DNA of 64,000 nt from Tubulanus polymorphus (GCF_964204645.1 NC_134030.1:8986278-9050277); one strand, 5' to 3'; numbered from the stretch's first letter, positions 12,220-23,678 are shown. The notes: generated by a model not told the origin, from the sequence alone. Numbers and translations: made by a program.

Positions 12220-13570
12220 ATATCCATGTGTGCCAACCGATTGGTCTATGCGTACCAATGTATATACTAACCTCGGCCTTTAGAGTTGCCGGGATCCATC
12301 GGTCATGTATCTCTGGGTTTCTAGTGGGACGTTTCTATCTGCTGCTGCCTTGCTGATCGTTCTTACACCTAGAAGAGTTCGCGATGAGAATGACACAGCA
12401 ACCCCAGTCGTCGCAAGCTCTACTGCTGGTGTAAGACCGATCGCATCGCAGATTATTACGTCTATTACGAGTAATAGAAAATACATCTATTCGTTTACAT
12501 GTGTCTACTCGCTGCAGGCTGATAATAACTGACGACGTTCACATTCATCATCGCGAGAGATGCACGGATTTATTGGACAGTGAGTCGTCGTCTTACAGCG
12601 CTGATTGTTCTTTCGCCGCTGTCACTCCGTGCGAACAAGTGGTTATTCGCTCTTCGCTCTTTAAATAACGATAAGCGTTGCGTGTTAATGGCGATGTCGA
12701 GTTGGAACGAGTGAATTTTTTGACATACACGATTTATGATGTATGTATTCTTTTCGGATCAGATGTTGTAGTCGATTGCTGTACGAACGAATTGTGTGTA
12801 GGATTTTGGGTTCTACGTTCAGAAACGATGTCGGTATGTATAACGTTTGAATCCGTCGTCGCCCGGATTTTTTTCGGTTATTAGACAGTTTGTGTATTCG
12901 TCGTTCTTTTTCGGTAATTAGACGGTTTGTGTATTCGTCATTCGTAGGAATAGCTTCTTCCTTTCGATTTGCCGCCCACGTTTTATTTATCACTTTGCGC
13001 AATACAAGTGAGATGATTGTCAATATACGGGGGATACACCGTGACGAGATGGAAGGAGTGTTTGCTTGACAAGAGAATAGTGAACCCGCGAGAGCAGCGG
13101 TGGTAGCGGTGCGTTTATTGGCGCGGTGAACATTTCGAAGTTTATTTTTAGGAATATTTCATCTTCGCGCGTCCGGTTTGGAATATTTCACAAAACTGTA
13201 CAACAACCGTTTTGCTGTAAGGTTCTCATATATCGACTGTCAACCGTCGTAATCAGGTTAACCTGTGTCAACGTTACGCGGTCGGGTTCTCGACGTATTT
13301 TAAACGAGCTCGACCTTACAGCTCACGTGACCTTGAAATTGGTGGAAGCATTTCGTATCGGTTGATCGGATTTAAGCGTGAACGCATTCGGCGCATTCGT
13401 TTTAACTGCAAAATCGCGGGTGGTAAGGCAGCCCGGTTCGATAATCGCCACAACACTTCAGAACCGATCGATTCGCTTCTGACCTTGACACGGATTTGAC
13501 CTAGTTTTTCGTGAGAGGGTCGTATGAAAAAGTAAAAAGCGCGCGTGCGCGTTACGATAAAGCGGCGCCG

Positions 13571-13833
13571 ATGTGTGCGATGCTCGGTTGGATTTTGTTG
13601 CAGCACTATTTCGGCGACGATGAGGCGCACATACTGAAACGGGACGACGATGAAGATGATGAGAACATGAACGACGAGGAGGATACGAGTGACCGTCGAT
13701 TGATCGATGTTTTCGACGACGTCGATGTCGTCGGGAATATAGTCGGCGACGACGACGTTTTCTTCGACATCGACGAAATCGAGGGCGCTTTGTCCGATTC
13801 GTCGGGCGACGATTTCCGTTCGGCTTCTTCAAG
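13571..13833 (+). CDS. ARHGEF11/12: ARHGEF11/12-like RhoGEF, alternative first coding exon N2 (acidic)
   Basis: This encodes about 87 residues plus two bases. It begins MCAMLGWILLQHYFGDDEAH and continues as a strongly acidic stretch (RDDDEDDENMNDEEDTSD, then many Asp/Glu around hydrophobics). In-frame TAG at 13502-13504 and no earlier in-frame ATG support 13571 as the start; ATG 13580 is an alternative. The donor AAG|GTTTGT at 13834 leaves phase 2, exactly as N1 does, and joins the acceptor at 21264 (AG+G = Arg). It lies on the same strand in a CpG-rich island. No domain is recognised; acidic sequence of this kind is usually disordered. The donor is weaker than GTAAGT, and membership in this gene is inferred from phase and position. 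Confidence 0.5.
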
Positions 13834-13886
13834 GTTTGTATCCATCATCTCTGATCGCTAATTCGAAGAAATGCCGCGTGTTTATT

Positions 13887-14247
13887 GGTTCTCGGGCTTC
13901 CGTGAGATCCTTATTGCCATAATGTCTGTCTGGCTTGTGTTTGTTTATCTGCGTGTCTGTCTTTCAGCTATTTAGCTTCGTTAATAGTGGATCGATCTTG
14001 ATGAAACTGGGTACAATGTTAGTATGGGGGTCTAGTTGGGTGGTGCAAAGAATGGGTCCAGTGCACCACCTAGTGGCAGAACTAGGCAGTAAGAACTTTG
14101 TTCTTCAGTGACATGACCTTGATGAAGATGACATCATAACTGACGAACGGGGTTGAAATTTCAAAAGTTATCTTCATATCCAAAATGCAATGGGAACTAA
14201 TGCATTGGAATTTCAGAGTTCCAGTTTCTAGCCCGAGCCCGAGAACC
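13887..14247. mobile_element. MITE with GGTTCTCGG ends, family G copy 1
   Basis: It starts GGTTCTCGGGCTTC and ends GAGCCCGAGAACC, an inverted pair, flanked by ATT on both sides (13884-13886 and 14248-14250), a possible 3-bp target duplication. A second copy lies at 39866-40217. Internal blocks shared in direct orientation include AATAGTGGRTCGATCTTGATG and CAGTGACATGACCTTGA. Confidence 0.7.
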
Positions 14248-16937
14248 ATTTTCGCCTTTGGCTTGTTATATTCTCAATTTTCTGAGAATGATTTCATTTT
14301 CTCGCAGATAGTTAGTTCTCTGTTAAAACAATTTGGATTTACATTGGAAATTAAGTTGAAAAATTCCGTCGAACAAAACTTTTCATCATTTTCTTCTTCC
14401 TGCTGTAACAATCCATTACCGATTACCCAGTAATGTCTCAACTTCAACATGGCTGGCTTAGGTCTATCATTAACGACTGGAATTGAATTAACTGTCTCCA
14501 ACTGGGAAATCATTGAAAGGATCTTCAGGGGCCCTGCGATTGGCAACTACATCAGCATTCTCCACAATAGGTTTTAGAGGGGTGGCCATCGATTTCTACA
14601 TCCACCTCTCTGTAAATCAGCTACCCCTACCAAAGTCAGTATTCTATCAATGCTGATGCTTGCTTTGAAATGTATTGAGATGCGTACAATAGAAGATAAT
14701 GCCAAAATTTCGCTTGATCTTCCGGCTATGCCATGATTTCAACATTTAACAATGAATGACGCTGTACATTTAGAACCAGCTGATTCAAGCAACTAGCAGT
14801 GACACATTTGTTTCCAGTTGCGGGGACGTCTACGATTGTCAGGGACAAAAACGCTGCTTCGCAGGTCGACCTGCGCCCCGCTCAAGGGTCGGCGGCATAA
14901 GTCGGCTTAAACAGCTGTGCGATGTCGCCGCAATTTTAAGCTAACTCCCTTTTCTGAAACTGTATTTATTCGAATTGTCGTGTTTGCGTTCGTCCTGTAA
15001 TGCAGAAGTCGTTATCGTTAATAGCTTGTCAATGGCTTACAGTTAGACGGTCGTACAGCGTCAGGGGGGAGAGTTCGTGCGATATTTTTCGACTCCACTT
15101 CGTCGCTGCGCGATATAATCAGGTGCAGCAACTCTCTCGACCGAGATGAAATCCGTTTAAGATTGCGTTAATTCCTCGGGTGTCTTACGACGACGTATGC
15201 TGCTTACGTTCGGTGTAAATTATCGGAAAGCTTGTTCGAAAAACTACTCGCGCCGAAGAGAAAGAATTCGCCACTGGAGTCTTTTCGTTCTAATCATCTA
15301 CATCATGGAAAACATGATGAACTTATGAGAATGTTTCGGCGTGCGAACTGTCGGTAGATTTGGGTACAAACTTCTTAAATTCCGATGAGCGAATGAGAGA
15401 ATTTCCTACTGTTGCTTTAGCCTTATTTCCTCGGCGATGCTCTCGCCCGCAGGCAGTACATAATACATATCGTTTTTTGTTATGTCTTCTTCTCATCCGA
15501 GATATTCGCTATAGTGAATGACTTTACTTAAAACAGAAAACTTTGTTTATATACACAGAAATTTTGTGCATTGCTGCTTGTTTTGGCATACTGTCTCGTG
15601 TTATACTTAGTACATAGTAAGTAAGACCTTTGATGCGTAGAATTATGCTTAGTTTTTTGTACGGTCCCTAAAAACGAGCTAGTACCTCTAATGTCGAATA
15701 CATATCCTGTGCTAGGTTGGTTTGAAGCTATTAGGTCTGATCAGCGAAATGTAATGTTAGACACCAAAATTGAGGGTCTAGAGTGATTGGAAGCCGAGAT
15801 ATTGGAGATATACGTTTAAGCATGGCAGCCATCTTGAAAATCCAAAATGGCCGCCAATATGTCGTTTCCGGTCATGGCTCCTATAAAAAATTGAAGCTTG
15901 GCCCATCGGAAGCATGTAAAAAAATTTGGCCCTTTTGTCCGGAACGTCCACGTTATTCTTAAATAATGGTATGCACCTAAGCTGCCTGGCTAGTGCTCAT
16001 CGTAGTAAATGCTATTGTTTGGACCATAATGACCGCTGTTATGTAGAGGCCATTTGGATCATACCGGATTACGCTGCTAAATATTGGGTGTGTTGTTGGA
16101 TGCTTTCCGTTTTCTCCAAAAGAGAATGCCAAATGCTGGGAAGACGATCTGCATCAAAATGCTTTATTTCTACTCATTTTCTACAACACCGGCTACTTAG
16201 GCCATATATTAGAAATAGATGAGCGCAATTAGATGCTCCGGACATCCCCTGGGCACCATGCACTTTTTAGACCAAAGATTACCATTTTAAGACTAATTTT
16301 GTCATCCAGCTGTTTGAAAAGCCCTTTCAGTGCTGACTAAATAATACCATTTGTTGGAGATTATTTGAAAATTTTGAAAAATTCCACCCAGTGTGTTGAA
16401 TAGGTATATACACACGGCTTTAGTGTACCAGTAGACACACTGAAAGGGTCAAACACCAGGCTTCAGATTCGAGATCACTTTTTGCAAGTAAGGACTTCAC
16501 ATCTGAGTCCAGGTACGTACTTGGGAATAGATTTTAATTAAACTGATGAATCTACTGAATCCGACGATTCGTTTCATAGTTCGAAAGTCATATTTCTCAA
16601 ATCTGAAAGCATTGTTTACACAGCGTCTGGCGATCTGAAATACGTCGTTGCTCTCTAGAGATTCGTCTGTGGTTTGGTGTCAGATTGATGAATAACCACA
16701 TTGACGGTCGCAACAACGGTGACATTAAACTTCCTCCTACTCGATGTGAATGTCATGGACGTGAATATGTTAGACCGTATACCATCAAAATCTGATAAGA
16801 GTTTGAAGCCTTAAAAAGTATATAGAATTTTAGGCAGGGTTCCTTTATGCAGGTAGTATATCTAACTGTGTCCAGCCACCCCCCCCCCCCCCCGAAACCT
16901 TAGATACTTTATCATGTTTACGTTTTCTTAACATCCT

Positions 16938-17066
16938 GGGGCCAGTTGCTCAAAGGGTGGTTAAAGATAACCGGTGAATAAATACCAAAGTAACAATGGA
17001 CTTCTAATTGTCACTATGGCAACTATCCACTGGTTAGGTTTAACCAACTTTTGAGCAACTGGATCC
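16938..17066. mobile_element. Foldback MITE, family B (GGGGCCAGTTGCTCAAA ends)
   Basis: The left end GGGGCCAGTTGCTCAAA is mirrored by TTTGAGCAACTGGATCC. The interior is also largely self-complementary. A near-identical relative lies at 63728-63855. Confidence 0.8.
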
Positions 17067-17552
17067 TTACTTCGAACAAAATTAAAGGAATGCTGAAAAA
17101 TAATCAAATGTCTGGCTGAGGTGCTGGATTTATACTAAGGGTAATGAATCCATTGGGATTTTCTACAATGTCTTTGGCATCTAGTTCTGATATATGGCTA
17201 TGTTTGTCTAGGTTAAAACATAGAGGGTGAAGTGCGTAGAGATGAAACATTTTGTTGCATGTTGTCTTCCCATGTGGCCACCTACCTCAGTTGTACACTC
17301 CGCGGCCCATGTTGAGATGTGGTTTAACCTTGAATCAGAGAGCATTCAACCACACAACTACATGCAAACGCATTACAGGTGCTCTTTGAGTTGTTGCCGA
17401 GTTCCTCTTACAGTTCAAAGCTCTTCGTATGAAGTAAAAAAAGAAATCTAGAAAAAAAATCCGATAATCCATGAAACGGAGCATACTCGATTGAATATGA
17501 ACGAAGCTTCCAAATAAGCTGTATTTGATTATTGATTATAAGTTGTTGACGA

Positions 17553-18505
17553 TTAGGCCCGGGCCAAATCGGCACGGATCAGGCCCGAAATGTGGTGCGT
17601 GCTTTATTAGAGAGTGCATTCACACGCAAACCACTCACTCGACGTATCGGCCCCACTCCGCGCGGTGGCGCCACCCCGCGAGATTTACGCGAAGCAGCAG
17701 AACACAAACACGGCCACTCTCTCAATTTTCAATGATAGAAATCGTGTGTGCATTTCAATTATTTCGGCTGTTAGGGTTTTAAGGCACAATATAAGTTGAT
17801 GATGTGATATGGCGATGTTAATTAATGATAATTCCGCAGTGAAGCTAGTCACGAACGGTGCCGATTGAGTGTATAGCTGCCAAAGACACTGAAATGTGCG
17901 TAGTTGCGTAACTATTTGCAGTGAATTGCAGACGAAACATGAAGCCTTAACAGCCGTTAAAAAAAAAATTATACCAATCGCAATTGTAAAATAAAAATGA
18001 GATAGAACCTAAGTTAAAATTCTGGCCATTTCTAAAATGTTATTAATTATTATTACTAATTTTTAGTCAGTGCGGAACGTTTAGTTTTCCAACAATAATG
18101 AGGGGTGGTAGGTAGTCATGCAATTCAAGTCATCGTTTATTACACGTTACTACCGTGTTGTTGAAAATCTTGCGAGTCCTGGATCAAACCCCATTGAACA
18201 ATGTGATCTGTGTGCTGGCCACAAATGCACACAGATCACACTACAATACCCATTACACACTCCAGTACCCACAGCTTTCATATATCCATCCAAATATTTA
18301 GTGGCTTTCTTCCTGGATACTAAACAATGCTCAAACAAAGCGAATCGGGTCATTTCCGGAACCAGATGAAATTTAAATGCAATCATTTGTCCGTGTTGAA
18401 ATTTGGCCCAGGCTTGGTCCGACGTTTTTGGTCGGGCCAAATTTGGCACCCGTATGAACAGATGTTCCGGGCCAAATACGCTTGTCTGATTATACACGGC
18501 TTAAG
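17553..18505. mobile_element. Family E element, copy 1, interrupted by about 676 bp
   Basis: The left part (17553-17640) reads GGCCCGGGCCAAATCGGCAC through to ACCACTCACTC. The right part (18317-18505) reads ATACTAAACAATGCTC through GGTCGGGCCAAATTTGGCAC to a degenerate end. In copy 2 the two parts are adjacent, so 17641-18316 is an insertion here. Its own ends are not recognisable. The family has no coding capacity. Confidence 0.65.
18202..18240. repeat. Perfect 14-bp inverted repeat (hairpin)
   Basis: TGTGATCTGTGTGC (18202-18215) and its exact complement (18227-18240) are separated by an 11-nt loop. It lies within the segment inserted into family E copy 1. Confidence 0.85.
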
Positions 18506-18879
18506 TTATCGAGTGCTTTTATTCATGTTTTTAAACCAATGCACCGATTTACGCCTTTTATTTCGATTATTTGATGGCAACATATCGGATTAATAATGAA
18601 AAATTGTTTGTCTCTTGATTTTTATGTTTCGTCGACTTTGTGTAAAGATTATATTAAACGGTGGTAAATGCAGAAAGTCTGAGCTGGCACGTACTCAATC
18701 ATCTGTATCTTGAGTCTGAAAACGTTATCATCGTCGCTGTTTACTGAAGGCTTCTGGTTGAAACAGTATTTTTAATAATCGTAGCCATGCAAAAAGTATA
18801 GAATCGATCGAATTTTCGCGACGAGAGACGTCACGTTTCTCGGAATATTTCTGTCTTTCCGCTAACTAGTGAACTTGCG

Positions 18880-18996
18880 TTCGAAAGGTAATACCGGTAT
18901 CGACTTACTTTCTGGTTACCTTTCCGACCACTTTTCCCTTCGAAAGGTAATACGGTATCGACTTACTTTCTGGTTACCTTTCCGACCACTTTCCCT
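18880..18996 (+). repeat. 59-bp tandem duplication
   Basis: Two head-to-tail copies of a unit beginning TTCGAAAGGTAATAC and ending CCGACCACTTTTCCC differ at only a few positions, indicating a recent duplication. Confidence 0.85.
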
Positions 18997-19831
18997 TTCA
19001 AGAGAGTCGATATCGTTTTTCATCACTGACCGCCAGTTTTACGATGTTGCTAATACATGCGCATTGTATTCTCCTTGTATTCTCCGGTTCAATCGCTAAT
19101 ACCGTAGAGAGAGGCGCGAGGTCAAATCGTTCCTAATATCGGCCTTGGTTTCTTCTTCATTCCCTGCAAACGATGAATTATAGTTACTTATACTTAGACA
19201 TTCCACAGAGTCATAAATAACTTAGTACGGTTAACTCGTAAATTCTTGTCCGCAGAGCGCGTTTTAGATCGCTGCAATCCATTTTTTGCCGTGACGGTTC
19301 GACCTACTCGGAGCGCTGTCCAAACGGGAAGATAAGCGGATTTTTTTCATGAGGAAATGTCTCGTTTATCAACAAAAATTGTGCACAAGCATACATTATT
19401 ATATTCAAGAGATTTACCGTCAAAAAACGGTCTGTTTATATCGAGGTATAAATCATCGGGAGAATGCTGTATTTTGATCGAAGGAGAGGGTGGTTTTTTG
19501 GCAGATGGATTCGTATTTGATTGCACAGCTGTAAGGTAAAACATCAATCTCAGCCCAGTGAGTGGAGGCGGCCTACAGACATTCTCGCGTACAACAATGG
19601 TTCGAATGCTTCCGAGCAACTGTCCCGCAAAATGTGCTTTGTTTTTGTCTGAAAACTGTTGAGAAAAAATACAGGAAACAACATAAAAGCCTGGCGCAGA
19701 CGGCTGACTGCCGATGCTGATTGCAGCGCAACTACCAATCAGGAGGCAATTTATAGACCATGAAGAAACCTGCAAATAATGTTTGCACGTTCATGCAACT
19801 AGCATAATATTGGGCGTGTTTGATATTTGTA

Positions 19832-20573
19832 GTCACATGGAGACTATTTGGCACGAGCCAAATTGGCACGGATCAAGCCCGGGTCAAATTAGGCCCGTGT
19901 CTAATTAGAGAGCCTGTCCATGCACGTGAACCACTCACTCATACTAAACAATGCTTAAGGCTGATTTTCACGTAGCTGATTCCTGCCAGCTTTTTCCAGC
20001 TACGTGAAAACGCCCCGAGCAACAACAAGCACGAATGTGCATGGTCACCCGGACAACCGAATTTCAATACCAGTGGCACGCGTTTTTAGGAGCGGTTTCC
20101 AGCCGCTGGACAAAAAAAGCTATTGCATGCAATAGCTGGAAATTGCCGCTGGTAGTCGGAAACCGCTTCAGCAGTTTGGCCGTTTTCATGAGCGTTTTTG
20201 GTGGCAGAGCTGGAAACCACTGCGGGAAGCATTTTTAAGAGCGGTTTCCAGCCAGCAATTTCCAGCTGAAAAATTTTGCAGTAGCTTTTTCCAGCTACCG
20301 CGTTTTCCAGCTCGGGGCCAATTTTTCGGTGTTTTCATGAGCGGTTTCCTGCGGCAGCTGGAAAAAGCTAGCTGGAAACCGCTCGTTAAAACCAGCCTTT
20401 AAACAACGCGAAGTGAGTCATTTCCGGAACCAGTAGCAATTCACATGCGATTATTTGACCCTCGCTAAATTTTGACCCGGACCAAACAGGCACGGGCACA
20501 TTTGGCACCTGTGTGAACAGTTGTTCCGGGCCTAATTCGGCACGGGCCAAAAATGCTTGTGTGATGTCGGCTA
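19832..20573. mobile_element. Family E element, copy 2, carrying a nested element
   Basis: It begins GTCACATGGAGACTATTTGGC, as copy 3 at 33311 does, and ends CACGGGCCAAAAATGCTTGTG. The element at 19958-20398 is inserted in the middle. Without it the sequence aligns with copy 1 across ACTAAACAATGCTYAAACAA. Confidence 0.75.
19958..20398. mobile_element. Nested foldback element with TTA/TTAA duplication
   Basis: The termini AGGCTGATTTTCACG and CGTTAAAACCAGCCT are inverted repeats. TTA (or TTAA, sharing one base with the end) is duplicated at 19955 and 20399. The uninterrupted paralogue at 18325-18335 (ACAATGCTCAAACAA) is the empty site. TTA plus AGGCTG ends suggests a PIF/Harbinger-like MITE; TTAA would suggest piggyBac-like. 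The interior repeats GAGCGGTTTCCAGC-type motifs in both orientations at least six times. Confidence 0.75.
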
Positions 20574-21263
20574 TTGTATTGTATGAGATCAGCTGCAGTT
20601 GCATGAACCGGCAGATGAGCTGCGATTTTTAAGCAAGAAAATAGCCCATCTGCACCAGATTTAAAAAATGGACGAAAGAACTATCATTGTACTAGTGAAT
20701 TTCTGCACAAATATCATGACATTTTAATTCTAGACGTTCTAATCGTAGTATTAAATTTGCCTGCGTATCTTTGATAAATGAGTAATCGCAACACATGAAT
20801 TATTAATTGATTTAATGTAAATGTCCCTGACATATAGCCTTAGCTATCTCCAGTCTCTCTAAACCTAGAAAGTAAGCGTACACAATTTTTCCTTTACACC
20901 AGTTATTAGAGTCTTTTCTTCACAATTTACCTTCTGTCTTCATCCATGCAAACAGGATGTCACTTATTTGGAAATCAGGGAATGTAAAAAGGCTAAAAGT
21001 CTGGGAAATTAGATGAGATTGCTAGATCGGGCGTAAAGTCAAAAAGTTTTTCGTCTATGTCTATGTATTACCTATTTGACTGTGATTGGATTCTTAGTAG
21101 ATGGGAAAACAACTTGTCAGGGAATAATCAGGGAAAAAGTGACCGTCTGGATCGGACCGTGACGTGCCTGTGCATTGACCACTATGGATTGGTCCGTGAT
21201 GTACCTGTGCATTTTTTTCTGCGCCAAATATCTCATTACGTATGTTACTGTTATCTGTTTCAG

Positions 21264-21358
21264 GTTAGGATCATTGAGTAAAGATACAGATTCAACTTCG
21301 CCGAAAAAAGATAAAGATAAAGACGAAAAGCAGTTTGCCGATCTCAATAATTTACAAG
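21264..21358 (+). CDS. ARHGEF11/12: ARHGEF11/12-like RhoGEF, linker exon before the PDZ
   Basis: This is the first shared coding exon. Acceptor TCTGTTTCAG|G at 21263/21264 and donor CAAG|GTAAAA at 21358/21359. It enters in phase 2, completing Arg from N1 or N2, and leaves in phase 1. The peptide is hydrophilic and Lys/Asp-rich (LGSLSKDTDSTSPKKDKDKD, then EKQFADLNNLQ) and leads straight into the PDZ start GLIQRC. Human LARG and PDZ-RhoGEF likewise have a short charged stretch before the PDZ. The open frame continues a few codons past the donor, but the phase match with 23206 supports the splice. Confidence 0.8.
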
Positions 21359-21489
21359 GTAAAAAGAATCGATTTTGGACTCTGTTTTAAGTTATGGTTC
21401 ATATCCGGTATATAATGGGATAGTGCCCTGCTCGAAATTACATTATGAAAAATGAGTAATTTGGCCATGCACAGTTTTCTAACCAATAT

Positions 21490-22000
21490 ACAATCCCTCG
21501 GTGGAGCCACCGTTAATCCACACAAACACCCAGTCCCTCTATCCCTGCCACTGTACAAGGGTAATCCATGCAAGCACCTAGACCCTTGATCCCAGACAGT
21601 TTACATAAGGGTAATCCACGCAAGCACCCAGTCCCTCGATCCCAGCCACTGTATAAAGGCAATCCATGCAAGCACCCAGTCTCTCGATCCCAGCCACTGT
21701 ATAAGGATAATCCACGCAAGCACCCAGTCCCTCGATCCCAGACACTGTATAAAGGTAATCCACACAAACACCCACCCAGTCCCTTGATCCCAGCCACTGT
21801 ATAAAGGTAATCCATGCAAGCACCCAGCCCCTCGATCCCAGACAATTCACATAAGGATAATCCATGCAAGCACCCAGTCCCTCGATCCCAGACACTGTAT
21901 AAGGGTAATCCACGCAAGCACCCAGGCCCTCGATCCCAGCCACTGTATAAGGGTAAACCATGCAAACACATAGCCCCTCAATCCCTGCCGCTGTTTAGGG
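21490..22000. repeat. Minisatellite, about 10 units of 48-51 bp
   Basis: Units read roughly AATCCACGCAAGCACCCAG then TCCCTCGATCCCAGCCACTG. Because the period is often 48 bp, both strands stay open for more than 70 codons, giving false repetitive proteins. It begins about 130 bp after the donor of the linker exon. Confidence 0.9.
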
Positions 22001-22360
22001 TAATGCACATCCTAAATGTTCGGGTTTTTGGAAAGTAGATCATGTATCGAATTTGTGTCAGAATTTCTTGTAGTAAAAAAAGAAACATTTGAAAAAAATC
22101 TCGACATTCTAAGAGTGTGTGATTTGTCGATCGAATCTCTAAATTTTGCGGTTTTTCCCTCGAACTTCATTCATGAAAGTGTTACATCGTCTGACAGTTG
22201 CAATCTCGCTGATCAATCAAACTTGAAATGTAGAAAATTGCATCGTGTAGTGCAAACATCTGGAATCTTTTTTAGAAAACACAAGAAATATCCCTTCCTA
22301 GCAAGCGTATTTTTCAAACCTTGTTACGTTCAATTCATAGCGTATAAATGGACACCTTAA

Positions 22361-22845
22361 CCCATTAGCACTCAGGAATTGCACTATGTAGTGTCAATTA
22401 CTCCTCAGAAAATTCAAGATGAAATCCAAGTTCATCACGATACCGAATAGCTCGTTTGCTGTTTATTTCCATGCACGACAAGTTAGTGTTATTTTGTAGT
22501 AAATAGCCGAGGCTTTCATATGATATAAGTTTGATGAGGTGGGCCACCAAAATCATGTCCTTTTGGCCCCCCGAAATTCATCCAAACTTACTTGGATTTG
22601 AAGTGGATTTGAAGCGCTCAGATGTGTCATGTTCAAACTCGAAATACTCGAGAAATTGAAATAGGAGGATGTTGATTTCTGTTTGGTATTTCGAGGACAT
22701 AGGTGTGTAGTTTATCATAAGCTATTGGGTTCGAATCCCACTATAATCGTTTTCCATATGCTGCATGAAAAAAGTACCGGGGCGGATTCGGGCGGCTTGA
22801 GGAGTAATAGGCAGGACAGATACGGGCGGCTTGAGTGCTAATGGG
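22361..22845. mobile_element. piggyBac-like MITE with TTAA duplication
   Basis: A perfect 14-bp terminal inverted repeat, CCCATTAGCACTCA (22361-22374) and TGAGTGCTAATGGG (22832-22845), is flanked on both sides by TTAA (22357-22360 and 22846-22849). CCC/GGG ends with TTAA are typical of piggyBac elements. At 485 bp with no long open frame it is non-autonomous. Confidence 0.85.
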
Positions 22846-22869
22846 TTAATTGATAATTAATCTTGATGA

Positions 22870-23095
22870 ATATCATTGAGAGAAACCCACAATATCAATT
22901 GTTTTTGTGAGTTCTCACATTTCGGGTGGAATCCTTCCACCCGTCTTCAGAGTTTATTTGAAAATGTTTAATCATTTGAATCAAAATAGTGAAAATAATC
23001 TATTTTCAAATTAACTCTGAAGATGTGTGGATGGATAAGAAAAACAACCAATTACAGTTGTTCTAATTGATATTGTGGGTTTTTCTAAATGATAT
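22870..23095. mobile_element. Palindromic MITE upstream of the first PDZ exon
   Basis: The left end ATATCATTGAGAGAAACCCA and the right end reading TGGGTTTTTCTAAATGATAT are inverted repeats that extend through CAATATCAATT. Inner arms also pair (TCAGAGTTTATTTGAAAAT with ATTTTCAAATTAACTCTGA). It ends 110 bp before the exon at 23206. Confidence 0.75.
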
Positions 23096-23205
23096 GGTAT
23101 ATGACGTATTTGTACTTCATTCTACTACATCAGTGCACATCGCGTAGTATGAATACCATTGAAATATATATTTACATTTATTGCAAATGCTACTCTGATT
23201 TTTAG

Positions 23206-23304
23206 GACTTATACAGAGATGTGTCGTGTTGCAACGTGATGAACGTGGATATGGTTTGACTGTCAGTGGGGAAAACCCAGTCTTTGTGGAATCTGTGAAA
23301 GAAA
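23206..23304 (+). CDS. ARHGEF11/12: ARHGEF11/12-like RhoGEF, PDZ domain exon 1
   Basis: Acceptor TTTTTAG|GA, donor GAAA|GTACGT; enters and leaves in phase 1. It encodes GLIQRCVVLQRDERGYGLTV, then SGENPVFVESVKE: beta-A, the GYGL carboxylate-binding loop, beta-B and beta-C of a PDZ. This closely follows the LARG/PDZ-RhoGEF pattern, whose PDZ binds C-terminal tails of receptors such as plexin-B and localises the exchange factor at the membrane. The loop Gly-Tyr-Gly-Leu is intact, so ligand binding is expected. Confidence 0.93.
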
Positions 23305-23628
23305 GTACGTTTTGGATGACATTAAACTAAGCATACCTTTAAATTTGATTATAACTTAGGCATTTTGTTATTGATAATGGCAAGCTGATCATTTAGTCTG
23401 AAAACGTTGAAACAGCATTATGAAACCTTTCATCAAAGTAACAATTAAGGGAGTTTAAAAACTAGTAGAAACAGTTACTAAGACATTTGATTCAAGCATT
23501 GTTAAGCTTTATTTTGTTCATGTTTAGCACTAGAGGCTTTAGATCTAAAAGGATACATAATTATTGAAGAAAAAGAGAGATTTTTGTGATTATCAAACTC
23601 ATCATTACTGTTTTATATTCTGTTTTAG

Positions 23629-23678
23629 ATGGTGCTGCCCACCGTTCCGGTGTACGAGAAGGTGATAAGATATTGAAG
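23629..23678 (+). CDS. ARHGEF11/12: ARHGEF11/12-like RhoGEF, PDZ domain exon 2
   Basis: Acceptor TGTTTTAG|AT, donor AAG|GTAAGT. It enters in phase 1 (A+AT = Asn) and leaves in phase 0. It encodes NGAAHRSGVREGDKILK, the alpha-A helix and the GD-I-L turn typical of PDZ domains. Confidence 0.92.

Larger units (their letters stand above)
1587..13570 (+). other. Intron following N1 (first part): repeats, no supported exon
   Basis: This 12-kb stretch holds AT microsatellites (1655-1728), a CAGGGTCC-ended repeat (1790-2195), a GATT repeat (about 3541-3580), a hairpin element (5657-5811), a tRNA-like palindromic MITE (7398-7630), a CAG/CAA-rich tract (about 8125-8175), a dispersed repeat (9621-9776) and a 101-bp palindrome (12119-12219). 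CpG-rich islands near 3180-4330 and 8340-8560 carry short open frames. Neither gives a phase-matched donor, so no exon is called. Confidence 0.6.
14248..21263 (+). other. Intron before the shared linker exon: repeats, no supported exon
   Basis: This contains a dispersed repeat at about 14563-14645 (a copy is at 42378-42475), a foldback MITE (16938-17066), two copies of the GGCACGGGCCAAAT element (17553-18505 interrupted; 19832-20573 with a nested element) and a 59-bp tandem duplication (18880-18996). A fragment of the GGGAAA/CAGGGAA family lies near 20975-21135. The other stretches show no feature I can support. Confidence 0.6.

Noticed and set aside
21513-21971. 152-codon minus-strand repetitive open frame
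   Set aside because: It is the shadow of the 48-bp minisatellite; no splice or start evidence.
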